Positions 11,291 to 24,069 of a DNA stretch of 64,000 nucleotides are shown piece by piece. Position numbers and translations under genes: made by a program. The DNA is from Cardinalis cardinalis (lineage: Eukaryota > Chordata > Aves > Passeriformes > Cardinalidae), in assembly GCA_014549065.1 (NCBI GenBank), contig JACDOX010000109.1:1757317-1821316 (forward strand). Direction: 5' to 3'. The first letter of the stretch is position 1. Every line of letters begins with the position of its first letter. The notes under the pieces were generated by a model. It worked only from the letters and a program-made list of their open reading frames with translations, ran no database searches and was not told the origin of the DNA.

Positions 11291-13524
11291 TTCACTGTTA
11301 ATGGAAATTAAGAGAATAGACTTCTTTACTTAGCCTGGTAAACTGACCCAGAAAAAAAAATAGAAGCAATCACCGTACAGGTCTAGGCTGCCTTCTTGTC
11401 TGTTGTGAAAATCTTTGTTTGGCTGGAGATTATCTTGGCATAGAAGTAACTTGTGCTGAACAATTTAATAATAGTTACTGCAACACAGTGCTGATAAGTC
11501 CTGTTGGTAAAACATTCACACNTTTTTTCCCTCAGCAGAGGAAATAGTAGCGTTTATCACCTGTGAATTTTGTTGCACTTTACCAGTTTAGTTTATGAGG
11601 CTCCTTTACATCACTCCTGTATTTCCCCACAGGACTCTGGGCTTGATCAAACCATTCCTTAAAGCCCAAGGGTTGGTCTGGCCTTTACTGTACACTGAAG
11701 CAGACTCAGGGTTAATATTTGGTGACAGAAGCAGAAGATGCCCCTAGCAGCACTCTCACTATGCAGAAATGGAACCATGACAGATTTTTTTTCTCTTTTG
11801 TTATTTATCAGGAGTAATGAGGCCTCTCCCAATGACTCAGTGCCACTCTCCTCACCAGGGATTCCAACAGTACCTGCCCTTACCAAAGAAGAGTGTTGCT
11901 GACAGCTTCCCAGCACTGCAGACATCCCTTCATTTTTTGAGCCACTGCAATTAATGCCAGATGAGGGTTAAATAAGTAAAAGCCTCTCAGAACACGGTTC
12001 TTGTAATATTTTCCATGTGGTGCATGAACTCAGAGTGTCTATATTACAATTTTTCTAATCCTTTTGTGATATGTAAAAGAGAAAAAAAAANTTNAAAAAC
12101 CTTCTCTAATTTATCATTGCCTTTCCTAAATGGATAGTGTAAAATTGGATGGTTTAGCAATNTTTAGACCTGGGATATNTAGTGAACAGAAAAAAAATAC
12201 AGCAGTAGAAATTATTTGAGAAGACACACACTTGGCTGATGTTCCTTTGTGAGAAGGTAATAAAGGAATTACTTTTACTTTTTTTTTTCCTTTTCTACTG
12301 CTAATAAGAACTTGGGAAACTTGAGGGAAATGTTCTAATCTTTCTATAGATTCTCTAGGGAAAGAAGAAAAAGTNATTGGCCAGAGCAGAGAGAGGGTTG
12401 AGATCTGGTGGAGCCAAATTAGGAGAATTTAAGTGACAAAGAACTGATGGTGCAGAAGGGAAGGCTGAGGAACATTTTATTTAGTGGTGGTACAGGGTGG
12501 TGAACAATTATAGCTGTGTCATTAAAGAACATGCAAATGAAGGGGCTGAGAAGGAACAACACGTAAAATGATGGCTCCAAATAAATGGGAGTGTTCCTGT
12601 GAATTCCGAAGAACAAGGAAAGAAAAACATACATTGTAACTAATTTATCAGTAATTTCTAGCCACATCCAGCACAGAGGAGGTTTGCATTTCAGCCAAAC
12701 GCTGATCAGGCAGGAGGCAGAGGTGGTTTCGTTCCTGANAGAGAACAGAGTGTTCCTAAGTCAGGGGAGACCTGTCGTGGAGCTGCTAATCCCTGAGAAG
12801 TAGGTCAGGCTGGCCAGGACGGAGATGGCACACCTCATCGAGCCTGGTTAGGAACATCCAGTAGGAAATGGATGGAANGAGAAAGCAAGGAGCACCAGTC
12901 AGNGAAAACAAGTGTCTGGGCCAGACCTTCTCTTGCTTCTGTGGTGACTTCACGTACTCTGTTCCTTCCACAATTTACTCTCCTTTAGCTTCAGTGGGCT
13001 TCTGTTAACCTGCCCTGCTCCAGTCCTTACAGTGTGTGTGTGGTGCCCCGTGGGCTCTGCACAGAGCTGGAGAGCCACAGTTTTCCAGCTTCCAAACTCC
13101 CACTGCTGCTGCAGAAAAGCTGCAGGAATCAAGCTGTCACTTTAGGTTAATTGATATGTAGCTATGAACCCCAGGTAAGTTTTGGACAGAATTTGACTTA
13201 CGAAAAAAAAAATTTAAAAAAATCGTAGTCTGTGTTTGTTTGTTTTAATCTTGATTATAAAATGGAAAGTTCACGTACAGTATGGAGAGAACAAGTGAAG
13301 ATCCATGGAGGGAAAGATGCCAACCTGACTTTCTCTTGCTCTGTGACATTCAGCTCACAAATATTTCTGNGCTGGAATGATAATTTATCTGGGTGACCAG
13401 CCCTTGCTCTGCACAGAGGACACCACCTAAGTACATTGTTTCTTAGACATCCCCATCAGTAATTTCACTGTTTCTCTGGAGCTGTGTGAGCAAGACAGGG
13501 CTTTGTGCTTTACCACTATTTCTT
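11291..13524. other. Intergenic, nothing recognised
   Basis: This is AT-rich intergenic DNA between the TMX4-side repeats and the next CR1 tail. It has short homopolymer A and T runs (about 12080-12100 and 12280) and a cluster of Ns at 12091-12179. I see no gene, RNA gene or clear repeat. All open frames are short, lack recognisable protein content and have no exon signals. Confidence 0.6.
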
Positions 13525-13595
13525 GTATAGGGAGGCTGAGCTAGGTGACTTTTAAAAGGTCCCTTCCCACTCAAATTTCTGTGTCTTTGTGTTCA
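13525..13595 (+). mobile_element. CR1 LINE 3' tail fragment
   Basis: The segment GGCTGAGCTAGGTGACTTTT followed by AAAGGTCCCTTCCCACTCAA and a tail TTTCTGTGTCTTTGTG matches the last part of CR1 in sense orientation. In CR1 a TAGATGATCTTTAAGGTCCCTTCCAACC-like segment precedes short ATTCTRTG repeats. It is a heavily truncated, diverged copy. Confidence 0.75.
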
Positions 13596-14959
13596 CTGAA
13601 CTGAAAATTTGCCTCCTCTGATAGTGTGGTTTTCTAGTGGAAAAAGAAGGGAGTTAAAAACTTTAGAGATTTTAGGTGTGTGGCACAGAGGATGAAGTTG
13701 GAAAATTCTTTCCCAACTTTTCTTAACTTGGTTTCTATTAGGTTTATTTTCTACTTTATTGAATGTTGTCCTATTATTAGTTTATGTGGGTGTCTTGTGG
13801 TAAGGAAAGGTATTCCAGCATTCTTGACATGTTTTCTCTCTCTGTGTGCCATGATGGATTCATGACACTGCCTAGAGCAGAATAAATTACTGCAACGCTC
13901 ATTTTCCTAAAATACACTTGATATCACCAGCTACATCATTTTTTCCAGTTCTCTACTGGATTTCCAGAACTACTCTCCTAAACTTTTGGAATTTGTTCTT
14001 GATGGGTTGGTTGTGAAACTAGAAAACAAGAGGTTATCATCACACAGACAATAGCAATGTTGATTATTTGCAATTTTAATTTGTACATGTGTCTAACAAA
14101 ANAACACATAACAGTTGCAATATACTTTTCACTATGTGAATGCTAAAAGAGTTTTGTAACTTAAATAATGTAGTAGAGAGTAGACAAGATGGGCCAAAAA
14201 TACATATTCAATGCATTTTCTGCCATGGATTTATTAACAATAAAGCTTGTTATGTTTAAGGAGAATGGTTTGGTTTAGAACAGATAAATCAATAAATACA
14301 CAGCACTGAAACTGTTGGGAANTCACCAGGGCTCTGCCTTTGATCTCCAAGAAAAATGAAAAAAAGCTTTTAGACAAAACTTTGACTTTTGACAAGGAAT
14401 CTTCATATGTGTCCTTCAAAAACCAGACTGAAGAATTGATTGGAATGTTAAAATAATATACATGAAGAGCTTTCTGCTTCATATTCATCAAGTTAATGTG
14501 AATCTAATGACTGCTCACCAAAAGGTAGGTCTGCAATGAGAAGAGGAAATCATATTTACAGGGTACTGTCCCCANAATACATCCAGTTGAACATCTCTGA
14601 CTAACCTTGAGTTTTGCTGGTCTCCAGAAATGTGAGGAACTAGTCCTGCCAAGATTTGGAGACAAGTTATCAAGGGTATTCAGCCCTGAAAAATGTATCT
14701 TATTATCAAAAAAATATCACTCTCACTTTTATGCCTCTCACACAGGTAAACTGATGTGCACCAACAGCTCTCCCCTACCCTCTTGAGTGGCTCTTCTTCA
14801 TCTTGTAGTTTGTGAAAAGTGCATATTATATGGCTCTACGCAGATATTTACNATATGGATTTTGATGAATTGATTAGTAGTGCTGTATTAACATTTTAAT
14901 AACATGATAAATGTAGTCTTGTAGTTAAAAGGTAACTTTTGTAATTAAAAATAAGAACT
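13596..14959. other. Intergenic, nothing recognised
   Basis: AT-rich sequence with no convincing gene, exon or repeat signal. The short open frames on either strand look like chance. Confidence 0.6.
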
Positions 14960-15417
14960 ATGTTAGTGGGATTTTTTTAAGAAAGGAATGAGGCNCTCAC
15001 ACCAGGTAGCAGCNCCAGGACACCTGAATCTTTCAGAGAAAAAGAATTTATNGCCCTCTTATCAGAAGAAACGAACTTCTTCCTGCCTCGAAGGCGCTGT
15101 TGGGATTCAGAGGAAGAAGCTGATGATGACCAGACAGAATCCTGTATTTGAATAGAATTTATGCATCATGTATGAGGTGTATGACTATGCAACAGGCTAT
15201 TGTTTTTAAGGGTTAATCCTTTGTTAACGTGAGTCCTTTTTTGGGCTTGTGCTGCCCAGAAAAAGGTACCCAGATGTCCATAACTCTTTGTCTCTGTTGT
15301 CTCAATTTGTCCAAATTATTATTACTCTAATTGTATTACTATATGGTTATAAAAATAACCATTTTTTTACCATTAAACTTTTAAAATTTTAAAAACCAGC
15401 GATTGGCGTTTTTCACA
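14960..15417 (+). mobile_element. Endogenous-retrovirus LTR (solo), plus orientation
   Basis: The right end is distinctive: an ATTAAA polyadenylation-type signal (15372-15377), then TTTTAAAATTTTAAAAACCA, then GCGATTGGCGTTTTTCACA, ending in CA at 15417. This closing text matches, from memory, a songbird ERVL-type LTR end. A mixed 5' part holds several Ns (14995-15052), as expected for a multicopy sequence with ambiguous consensus. No gag, pol or env frame lies next to it, so only the LTR remains. The left boundary is approximate and I could not find a target-site duplication. Confidence 0.65.
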
Positions 15418-18400
15418 TAGCATTAAATAACTTCGAATATTCTGCTTTTTCACCTTGCCTGCATGTCCAGAGGGGGAGTTTGTCACCCACAGTCTGAGAC
15501 AGAAGCGCACCAGAGCGCAGCAGCGCTCAGCGTACAGCCAGAGGTACCCACGAGATGCGGGGAGCAGGGATAGCACCAGAGCACGCCTTGTCCTGGGAGC
15601 AGAAATGGGAGCAGCCTGCTTGCTGCCTCAGGAACGGGAATGCCCAGCAGGGCAGCTGGCACACACAGGGCAAGCANTGCCCGTTCCCCTGCAATGCCTC
15701 CCTGCTGGCATCTCGGAGGGGAGGGAGAGGGAGGCGCTGCCAAGCCTTATGTAAGCCCAGCCCTGTACGGAGGTGCANTGTTGGGCTCCCTCTCCCCACA
15801 CAGCCCCCAGCATGCAGGCACGCCTCCACAGCCTTCCCTGCACAAGGCAGGAGAGACCTCCCACAAGATCATCTCCCACCTCTACAGTGCATCTGTTCAT
15901 CTTCTGCCTGTCAAGCCTTTTCAGAATTTACAGGATCTTACAAGAGATGGGAGGGCAAGCTTTCAAGTTTGAGTGCAGCAGATCTGGACAGATCTCATAT
16001 AAAACGTGAATTTTTATTGCTTTGATTTTTCTTACCTTTTTTTTTTCCAAAGTGGAAAAGAGAGAGAACTGCTGTGTAAGGAATCGTTGCTTGCAATATA
16101 TTTTTCTCAGCAATAAAAATACCCTAAAGACAGCAGTATAATGCTCTTTTTAGGCTTGACACCTCCAAAGCCTGATGTATGTGGCTGAGTTAGATGGAAA
16201 GGTATTATTGGGTTTTTATTAGATTATGATGCATGTTCAAGCAGGCTAGGCTCATCAGGCAGTAAATCTAGTGCCAACAGCTGTGGCCCAATTCTGCTCC
16301 TGTACCTGTGACTGGTTGTGGTTTTCCTCTGGTTTTCTGTCAGTTGTGAGAAGAGCATCCATGTACCAGGACAGGATTTACAGCACAACCTGTCACTGAC
16401 AGAGTAGTTATGATTGTGCTCCCAAATTAAACCAGGAATCATTCTATTAAAGGAAGAAGAGTTATTCTTCCTTACACAATACAGGAATCCAAAATTCAGC
16501 CCTTAATCACACAACTAAGGCTTATTAGATATGTCATGGGTATTATTTAGACATGGCTTTTGCCATCAGTGACTTCTTGTTTCAACAATAACCTTTTTTC
16601 AGCTCCTGTCTGGCAGCCACACATTGTGTTAAAGAAGTGAATNGAGCTGTGTTAGTCAGGCAGACCTGGAGACTCCAGCTGCCCTCAGCAGGGAGGNGCT
16701 GCACAAGAATTGCGTATCCAAAAGCTGCCCTGGGTCCTGTGATCACAGTAAGTGCTGTTTCCATTCCAGGCAGTGCCACAGTCCCACTTTAGGAATGCCA
16801 GACTCATTTTCAGCCTGCTCTGACTGCTGCAGGAGCTCAGCAGTGNAGCCAAGGCTCGGATGGAAACCCAGGCCAAGCCCACAGACGTCCTGTGGCAGAG
16901 GAGCTGCTGTGTGCTCCGTCACACACGCAATAGGTGCTGTGATCTTAAAGGTTGCAGTGCATCAAAACTTCCTGCAGAAAGAGTAAAAGCTCACCTGACA
17001 AGATGGCACGTTTGGGAAAACGAAAGCTGTTGTGTCATAAGCCAAATTCTTCCTTGTAGTCAGATTTTGGATAAGCATCTTAGAGACAAAGTGCAGCAGA
17101 GCCATAAATCCAGATGCCACTGCATGTAGCTCTCAAGCAAAGGTTCCAAAAATCCNAACCTCTGCAAATATCCTTATTTATTAATCTGAATATGGGCTGA
17201 ATTAAGCAACTTCTGATAAAAGCAGCAGGATATGCACGAAACAATATTTTCNAGTGTGTTGCTGTATCCACTCTTCAGAGTTTGTACCCTTCTCTTCCAC
17301 CCTAAGAAAATGNCTTCACCTAAAAGCAGTGAAAAATAATATTTCTGCCCCCCATCTGAACAATTAATGGANATTCTGCCTTGATATCTATTCCAGTCTT
17401 CTGAGGCTCCTATGGGATCAGTNTTCTCTGAAAATTTTCAAGTTTTGGAAAGTANTGTTCATTTCCAGGCGTTTCAAAACAGGTATTAAATCCTTATCCT
17501 CAACCTCCTGTTTAACCNGATCTCCTGTTCCTCTCCCACTTACCAGTGCATGATGTGGTCCAAGGACAAGGAATGCTCAGCCTCTGGTTTTTTTTTCTTT
17601 TTCCCTGGCAACCATTTAAACAAGGTAACAACAGCACAGGACCTTGCAAAGCGCTGGAAAAACCTACTTGTCCTGAGAAACTTACTGAAATGCCCACTGA
17701 ATGTAAGAAATGCAATTGTGTAACTGCATTGTGCCATAGCTCTGCCACTGTGATTCTCCTTCCCCTCCCTTTCCCAGAGACTGTTGAAAAGAAGTTATTT
17801 GAAAGAAGAATTACATGCAATATGATCTGAGTTTAACTCAGCACTTATCTTTCATCAGTAGTGTCCAATAGACATTTCAGGCCATTTATCCTTGGGACAA
17901 TGATCTGAAATTGTTCCTGGAATTTCAGGAACAAGACCACTTTCAGTTAGAGCCAAAAATCAGGGGGGTGATTTTATGATAAGTTAGTTGAATGAAAATT
18001 GGAGTCAATCCAAAAAGTTTTCTATAGTGCAGTGAAAACCAGGTGGAGTTCAAAATTCTTGGTCCAGAAAAAAAAAAAAATCATAACCAAAAATGCAGGT
18101 GAAAGATGAACCAGCTAAATAAAGGTGATTTTATTACCAGGCTGCAGAATTCCTACAAAATGGAATGCAAAGATTGCTTCCATCCCACAGCAATTGAAGT
18201 GGTCACAGGAACAGCTCTGCTCCAAAAAGNAGCGGTGTACAGATGAAGAATCCTGGCCAAGGGTGCATCTCTGAGTCCTGGTGAGTAAATGCCTCTCNCC
18301 AGGCGCCAAGGGAAATGGGCCACTCAGACAAGGGCTCAGTACAGAACATTTCCAGGCTCTGTGCTGCTGCTGCTGACAGCTGCCAGAGCCCCAAGCTCTG

Positions 18401-20340
18401 CTGCTGTCCCAGGAGCCTTTGGGCAGTTTGTCACCTGGGCTGGCACTTGTCTCAGGTAGCAGCACAGCGGTCCTGGGCTGGCTGTGGCAGTCCCTGTCCC
18501 TGCAGAGCTGCTGGATTTGCAGGGGTCTTGCTGGAGGAGTCACTGCTAGATTAGGCTGCAGATTGCTCAGTGGAGAAATTGGATCTTGTTGCTGAGCCAC
18601 NGGAAAGCAGAAGTCTTTTAAAATGCAAATTGTCTGCAAAAAAAAAGAAAAGGCTTCTCCAACTTCCAGGAAGCTGCAATTCCAGTCTGTAGTTGGCCAA
18701 GGCCACAGAAATCTTCACATGTACAATCAACAACCCCTAATTAAACGCAACCTCCAGAGTGTCCATAAATATTTAAGTCTATTGCGACTTTCAGACACAT
18801 GGTTTGATAATTAAGGTGATCCCCACAAGGAAAATGATTGATTTTGATCTGGGGGCTGGTTCCTGAGCAGGGCACTTGTGATCCAGCCCTGGAACACAAG
18901 GGTCTCAGGCACCAAGTCAAGAGATTTTCCTTTTGAAAGAAAAGGAAAACTCTAGAGGGTGCACATTTATCTGAAGTGTGGGCTGATGACATGGGCTGAT
19001 TTAAAAGTTTCTTTCAGAGCTACTCCTTTGCCAAAGAATGCATTAGCAGATACCTAGAAATAGCAGGCTTTATATGGAATGTGAAGTTGGTGACTGCTCA
19101 GAGGCTCCTTTGCCATCCTCCTCCTCCTAAGTACTGTTCAGCTTCACAAGTGGACAATGCAAACCAGTTCTAGTACCTGGATTATGTATGGTAACAATCT
19201 GATGGATATAAGCACGTGGTATTATCTATGATATTTTACATTTTGTTGTCCCATTTCTGTGACTTTTTCCATGATAAATGAATAGGGAAAAATGGCAACG
19301 CATAAGACAATGATGGCATTCCCTCTTTACGTCTCCAATTCCACAGGGAGATGTTTTGTTTCTGTTCTGGAGATTAATTTGTGAAGGGAAACCACCAGGA
19401 GTGTAAACCTGAAGGCAAAGGCATCTTGAAGCAAGCCACGTTCAGTGGCTGAGCAGACCCTGACACTTGTGACACTGGCAGAGCCTTGGCCACAAAGACA
19501 GGGCAAGATTACTTCCTGACTTGGCTTCATGGAGAATTGTACTTTTGGCAAACTGTTAGGGTGTAACTGTAAATTTACACTGTATTTTTTGATTTAAACA
19601 CAGATCCATACACGAGAAACGTGTCCTGCTAAATCACAGCTTCTGACAGCGCTCCTGGTCCTCCTTTCNCACATGTTTGGGAAGAAGCTGAATTAAATGC
19701 CTCATTGAGGTAGAAGAGAAGAATACTCTGTTGCAGTTTAGAGAACAGTATTTTAATATTTTTAAATTAATGAACCNTCCCAGCAGCTTCTGAAATGCAA
19801 CAATGTGATTTCTGTTGCAGAAAGGGGAAAAAAAGCTCTAAGAATGTGCCGGGAGTCAGGGCCACCACACCTTAAGAGAGGAGCTCTGCTGTCATTCCCA
19901 AAAACAGAGGGCTGTCCTTGGGAGATGGAACAGACATTTTTTAAAGTCTTCCTGTCTGTCTACCATTTGCTGTTGCTTGTGGTTCAGTATTTCCCAGTAA
20001 AATCTGGGCTGTGAACAAAAGGCCAGACAATTACAACTTTTTTAGCTGGTAACAGGTNCTGGTTACTTCTTCTGCCTAAGAAGAACTGTGGATTTAAAGC
20101 CCAGAGCTTNCTTTGAGGCTCAGCACTGCCCCTTAACATAAGTATCAAAAAAAAAAATCCCAAAAAAAGCCCCAAAACATGGAGGACTGTACTAAAAGTA
20201 TAACCCCTNCCTCAGTGTTACTGCAGTATCAATCTGTTATTTTTACATTGCATTCCTATTTCTTTAAAGTCTCTAGTAAAAGCACAGATAGCTTTTAAAC
20301 CACCTNCTTGTTTCTCATCAAGGTAAGTACTAGAACTTTC
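15418..20340. other. Intergenic, nothing recognised
   Basis: About 4.9 kb of mixed-composition DNA. A modestly CpG-containing part lies just right of the LTR (about 15455-15640). Overlapping open frames of up to 156-174 residues (around 15555-16025 and 18115-18639) have no domain, no coherent composition and occur on both strands, so I do not call them genes. I see no RNA gene or clear repeat. Confidence 0.6.
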
Positions 20341-20420
20341 TTTGGGGGGGGGAAAAAAACCCCAAAAAACCAAAATGCTGCAGAGGGGGCTTAACAAGAA
20401 ACAGCTGAGCAGAGCCCTGA

Positions 20421-20810
20421 GNGCACCAATCAGCTTCGTTAGTCCTGATGGGCTTCGTTAGTCCTGATGAGCTTCATTAGTCCTGATGAGCTTCACCTGG
20501 CCCCCCACCCACACCCCTTCCCACAGGCCCTTGGGCCCTATTTAAGCTCAGGCTCAAGGGCTGTTGGTTTTTAGTGGTGCTTTATGCTTTTCTTCAGTGC
20601 TTTGCCTGATGTTTTCTCCTCCTGCCAGGTGGCCCCTGTGCGTGGCTCAGCCTTGCTGTGTTTGAGGTGGGTGATGGGTTTTGTGTTTTGTACCTGGTCC
20701 AGCTCCTGTGGGGTGGTGTTCTGGTGTTCTCCTCAGCCCTGCTCGAGCCTTTGCTGCTGTCTCATAGGAGAAGATGGACAAAGAGGGGCTGCAATGGAGC
20801 TCTGGGAGGT
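20421..20810 (+). promoter_or_regulatory. Promoter-like block: CCAAT box, three 19-bp repeats, TATA box in a hairpin loop
   Basis: In order the plus strand has a CCAAT box (20426-20430), three 19-bp direct repeats of GCTTCGTTAGTCCTGATGA type (20433, 20452, 20471), a C-rich tract and a TATA-like TATTTAA (20539-20545). The TATA element lies in the loop of an inverted repeat whose 11-bp arms (20527-20537 and 20551-20561) match at 10 of 11 positions. A donor-like GAG|GTGAGA follows at 20808/20809. This resembles a retroviral U3-R region or the promoter and first exon of a noncoding RNA. No product is recognisable. The left edge, after a G8-A7 run at 20344-20358, may mark an insertion boundary. 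Confidence 0.4.
20433..20489 (+). repeat. 19-bp tandem repeat, three copies
   Basis: GCTTCGTTAGTCCTGATGG, GCTTCGTTAGTCCTGATGA and GCTTCATTAGTCCTGATGA follow head to tail at 20433, 20452 and 20471. A truncated fourth GCTTCA follows at 20490. The copies lie between a CCAAT box and a TATA-like box, where retroviral LTRs often carry enhancer repeats. Confidence 0.9.
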
Positions 20811-22678
20811 GAGAGTGGAAACTTTAGGACTTAAATTCATTTTTCTGACACTTTGGTAACACTGAGAAGCATTTTCATTTGCTTTAAAATATCTAGCTGT
20901 GGGCAACTTGTGATTTTTCTATGTTGAATTATTTGGCTGGGTTTTTTGGTTTAATTGGCCTAAGCAAGGGGAGAAAGCTCCTCCAATGGAGAGTGCTCCA
21001 CCCTGTTACACTGAGATGTGTGCTTGTCACAGGCTCCTGCCACTGAAACCAACAGGATTAGAGGGTGGGATTTGCTTCTGTGCTCCAGAATAGGCTGTCA
21101 GGGGAGCAGATTACTGCATGCCAAACTAATCCTNTGCAAGAGCCATTGCTCAGCCTGCAGAGGAATGGAGATCACTGCTGCTTCCTCAGCAGAGGAGAGC
21201 TGAGGAAGGAGGTGTTTAATGCTGCCCATAGAGCATTTGGTCTGTTTGTTCTGAAAGCATGGCTGCAGGTGTTACAGTCAGCTCTAACGCCCATTGCAGA
21301 GTATCTGGTTTCTGTGAATTATTATCAGCAGCTTCCTGGAGAAATCTGATGGGGAATGTGGATGGATTAGTGCACCTAGGCCAGATGCAGTCAAAGCTTT
21401 TGGAAGTGTTGCAGTTTCAGTGCTCATCAGAGTCACCCAGCTGCTTATGTTTGGGTTCTAATTAGCATCACTTGGTATTTTTCTGCAGGGTAGCATAGCA
21501 AACCTGACATATTTAATAAGATTGCTGTGCTGCTTTCACAGCTTTAGCTGTCAACCTGCTTTTGTTCTGAGGAAATGAAGAGGTGGTTTGTTAAAATCCA
21601 AGCTGGAAGGAGGGAAGAAGTTAGGGAGGATGTTTGGACTTCTGAGCTTTCATGAGGCCTGAGAAAGCTATGAGAGTGNGGAACTCTATATGGAAAAGTA
21701 ACTGCCCAGTAAAAATATTTCTTCAGATCAAAAATTTCCTTCCTGACTGAAAACTACCATCTCTCCCTCTGCCAGTGCCTCTTGCTGTTTTGTAGCAGTT
21801 TGCAATATGTCTTGCTGTCTTTAAGCTGCTTTGCTCACTTCACTTGTTGGTGTCTCAGAGCATCCAGGGGAGTGTATCATTGTGAGGGGTTTAATGAAGG
21901 TAATGGGGAAATCAAAGAATTATTTTGCAGCACCTGGTTTTAGGAGACTTAAAGAAGTCTGTGTAGGTCTTTTTATACAAAATACTGCGTGCACACCCCA
22001 AATACATTGCTGTCCTGAAGGTAGTGATGCTGATGCAAATAAGAAATGACTGATGTGGCCCAAGGCCTTCAGGCTCCTCTGAGTTGAGCAGAGTTGAATG
22101 TGCTTCCTTCACTGGGCTGCTCTAACAACTCAGCTGTGTTTTCTGCACTTCATCTTGGTGCTTTATTCATCTGGACACAGCAAATGCCTTCTGCTCTACC
22201 ATTTCCAATGGGCCAGTCTTCACGTGAGGACAAATGTTCTATTGTTGTGTTTGCTAATAGGAATTTTGCTGTTTTTCATTTGGAGTGATTTCCCTGACAG
22301 AGGCAGGGGGCTGGCTGGAAACACTCTGTTTTTTGAAATTGTTTTTGTGTTCAGAGGTACTTGACAAGCTGTATGACACTAAACATCAGCTGAGGGATTT
22401 TCCCAATATGTTCCCTATATTCCTACTGGGCACTAATGCTGGACACATCACNAATGCCTTGTACAGGTGACTGCCTTTGAAAACACCTATCCGAATACCC
22501 TAGTGAGGAATGCTAATATTATTGCTGTAGTAATTAAANTTAATAGCAAATACCCTATTGTGGGCTGCATTTCTCTTCACAGACAAAAGCAAGGCACAAC
22601 TTCCTGAGGATTTTCTGGGGTTCATGTTCTCTGAACCTCAGAGAAAGAACAAACTGTTTTTATCTCATTTACTGCTTG
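20811..22678. other. Intergenic, nothing recognised
   Basis: No exon, RNA gene or clear repeat is seen between the promoter-like block and the next LTR. The open frames are short and uninformative. Confidence 0.55.
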
Positions 22679-22975
22679 TGTGTTTTGGAACAGGTGGAAT
22701 GCATTGTGGAAGGCTGATTACCTGGAGGGAGTTGGTGATTGGGTTCTGGTGTGGGTGATTTGATTCATTGACCAATTGATTCCAGCTGTGTGTGTTGGGA
22801 CTGTTGNCTGACAGNCAGGAGATGCTGTGGAGTGAGTGCTTGTGCAGATTCTGTTTAGATGTAATATAATATAGTAAAATAAANCAATTAATCAGCCTTC
22901 TGATATCAATTGAGTCCTCCTCATCATTTCCTCCCCTTCATCAGGGATCACCTTGCTTCAGATACCCTGTGCCAA
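22679..22975 (+). mobile_element. Endogenous-retrovirus LTR (solo), plus orientation
   Basis: The segment starts near TGTGTTTTGGAACAGGTGGA. It contains an AT-rich ATATAATATAGTAAAATAAA tract with an AATAAA signal (22878-22883), followed by CAATTAATCAGCCTTCTGAT and GAGTCCTCCTCATCATTTCC. From memory this is the R-U5 part of a common songbird LTR. Ns at 22807, 22815 and 22884 fit multicopy ambiguity. No internal retroviral coding sequence is adjacent. Both ends are approximate. Confidence 0.6.
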
Positions 22976-24069
22976 CTCATCCTTCATTAATGGAGTTGAA
23001 AGAATAAAAGTTGCTAAGATTAAGTGACTTTGTGGATTTTCCCTTAGTTCCCTGTTAGGACTGTCAGACCAGGCTCCTCTTTCTCATCTGACTGAACTTC
23101 AGTGTAAGAATTGGAAGAATGGATCAGACAAATTTCTGTCAAGCCAAGGGTCTTGTCTCACCACAGGTTAATGNCAATTTCCTGAGGAAAGTATGCAGGT
23201 TAGGGCTGTGTGTGATGTTGGAGACTCTTGGCACCAATAGGGGTTTCTGGAGCATTTAATTTATCTTTAATTATCAGCAATGGATTTGTGTGAATTTATT
23301 TATGTGTCTTGGGACTTGTTCATTGTTCCTGGATCCTTTAGCAGGTGTTTCCAGAACTTAATTGTNCTTTGTGTTACAAAAGTAGTTCCTGCTTTTGCTT
23401 AGGACCTGTGGCCTCCTAGATCTAGCANTGTAANAACTAGATAANTTTTTTNTTCTTCCTCTCTCTTTTAGTGTTTTGCAGACCAAGTGCTGCTCCACTG
23501 ACTGTGGTGGAAGCTGGGCCAATGTTTTACCAAGTGGAAGTAAATTCCTGTTCTGTTTCCTACCCCACTCCCAGTTAGCTGGCAGTGCCGTGTGTTAATG
23601 ACAGCNTGGAGCAGGTGTGATTTCCATTTGTGTGATGAACCAGTTGTGTACTTATCCTTTGCAAATGTGCTGACAGATTGGGAATGCATCCAGTTAGACA
23701 ACCCATGTCCTCCTCAACGCTTGCTTGTGTTGGTGGATGCTGAGCTCCAGTCAATTAGCAGTTTGTCAACAGCTGATTACAGCATGGCAAATTTAAGATA
23801 GAGCCTCCTGCTAAGTGGGTTTTGCCTCCCTTAGGATATCAGCCCCCTGGTAATGATTCTGTTTTCAGGCTGAGCTTGGTTTCCTTGCTGCTGCTGCAGA
23901 GCCTGAACAGCAATTTTGTTGAAGTCTATGAATCTCTGAAGGCTTTGTCAATTTTTCTTCAAAAAACAAAAAGGGAAAGCAGCGCTAGCATTGAAATGTC
24001 TTNGTGACAAATCAAGCCTTAAGCCACTGTGGAAAAATACTGTTTCACAAAAAGTGAAGGGACTATTTT
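22976..24069. other. Intergenic, nothing recognised; N cluster at 23427-23452
   Basis: No gene or RNA is recognised. Four Ns fall within about 26 bases at 23427-23452, which may mark an unrecognised multicopy repeat. Confidence 0.5.

Noticed and set aside
18115..18639. A 174-codon minus-strand frame in the intergenic region
   Set aside because: No domain, no flanking splice signals or promoter, contains Ns, and a competing plus-strand frame covers the same bases.
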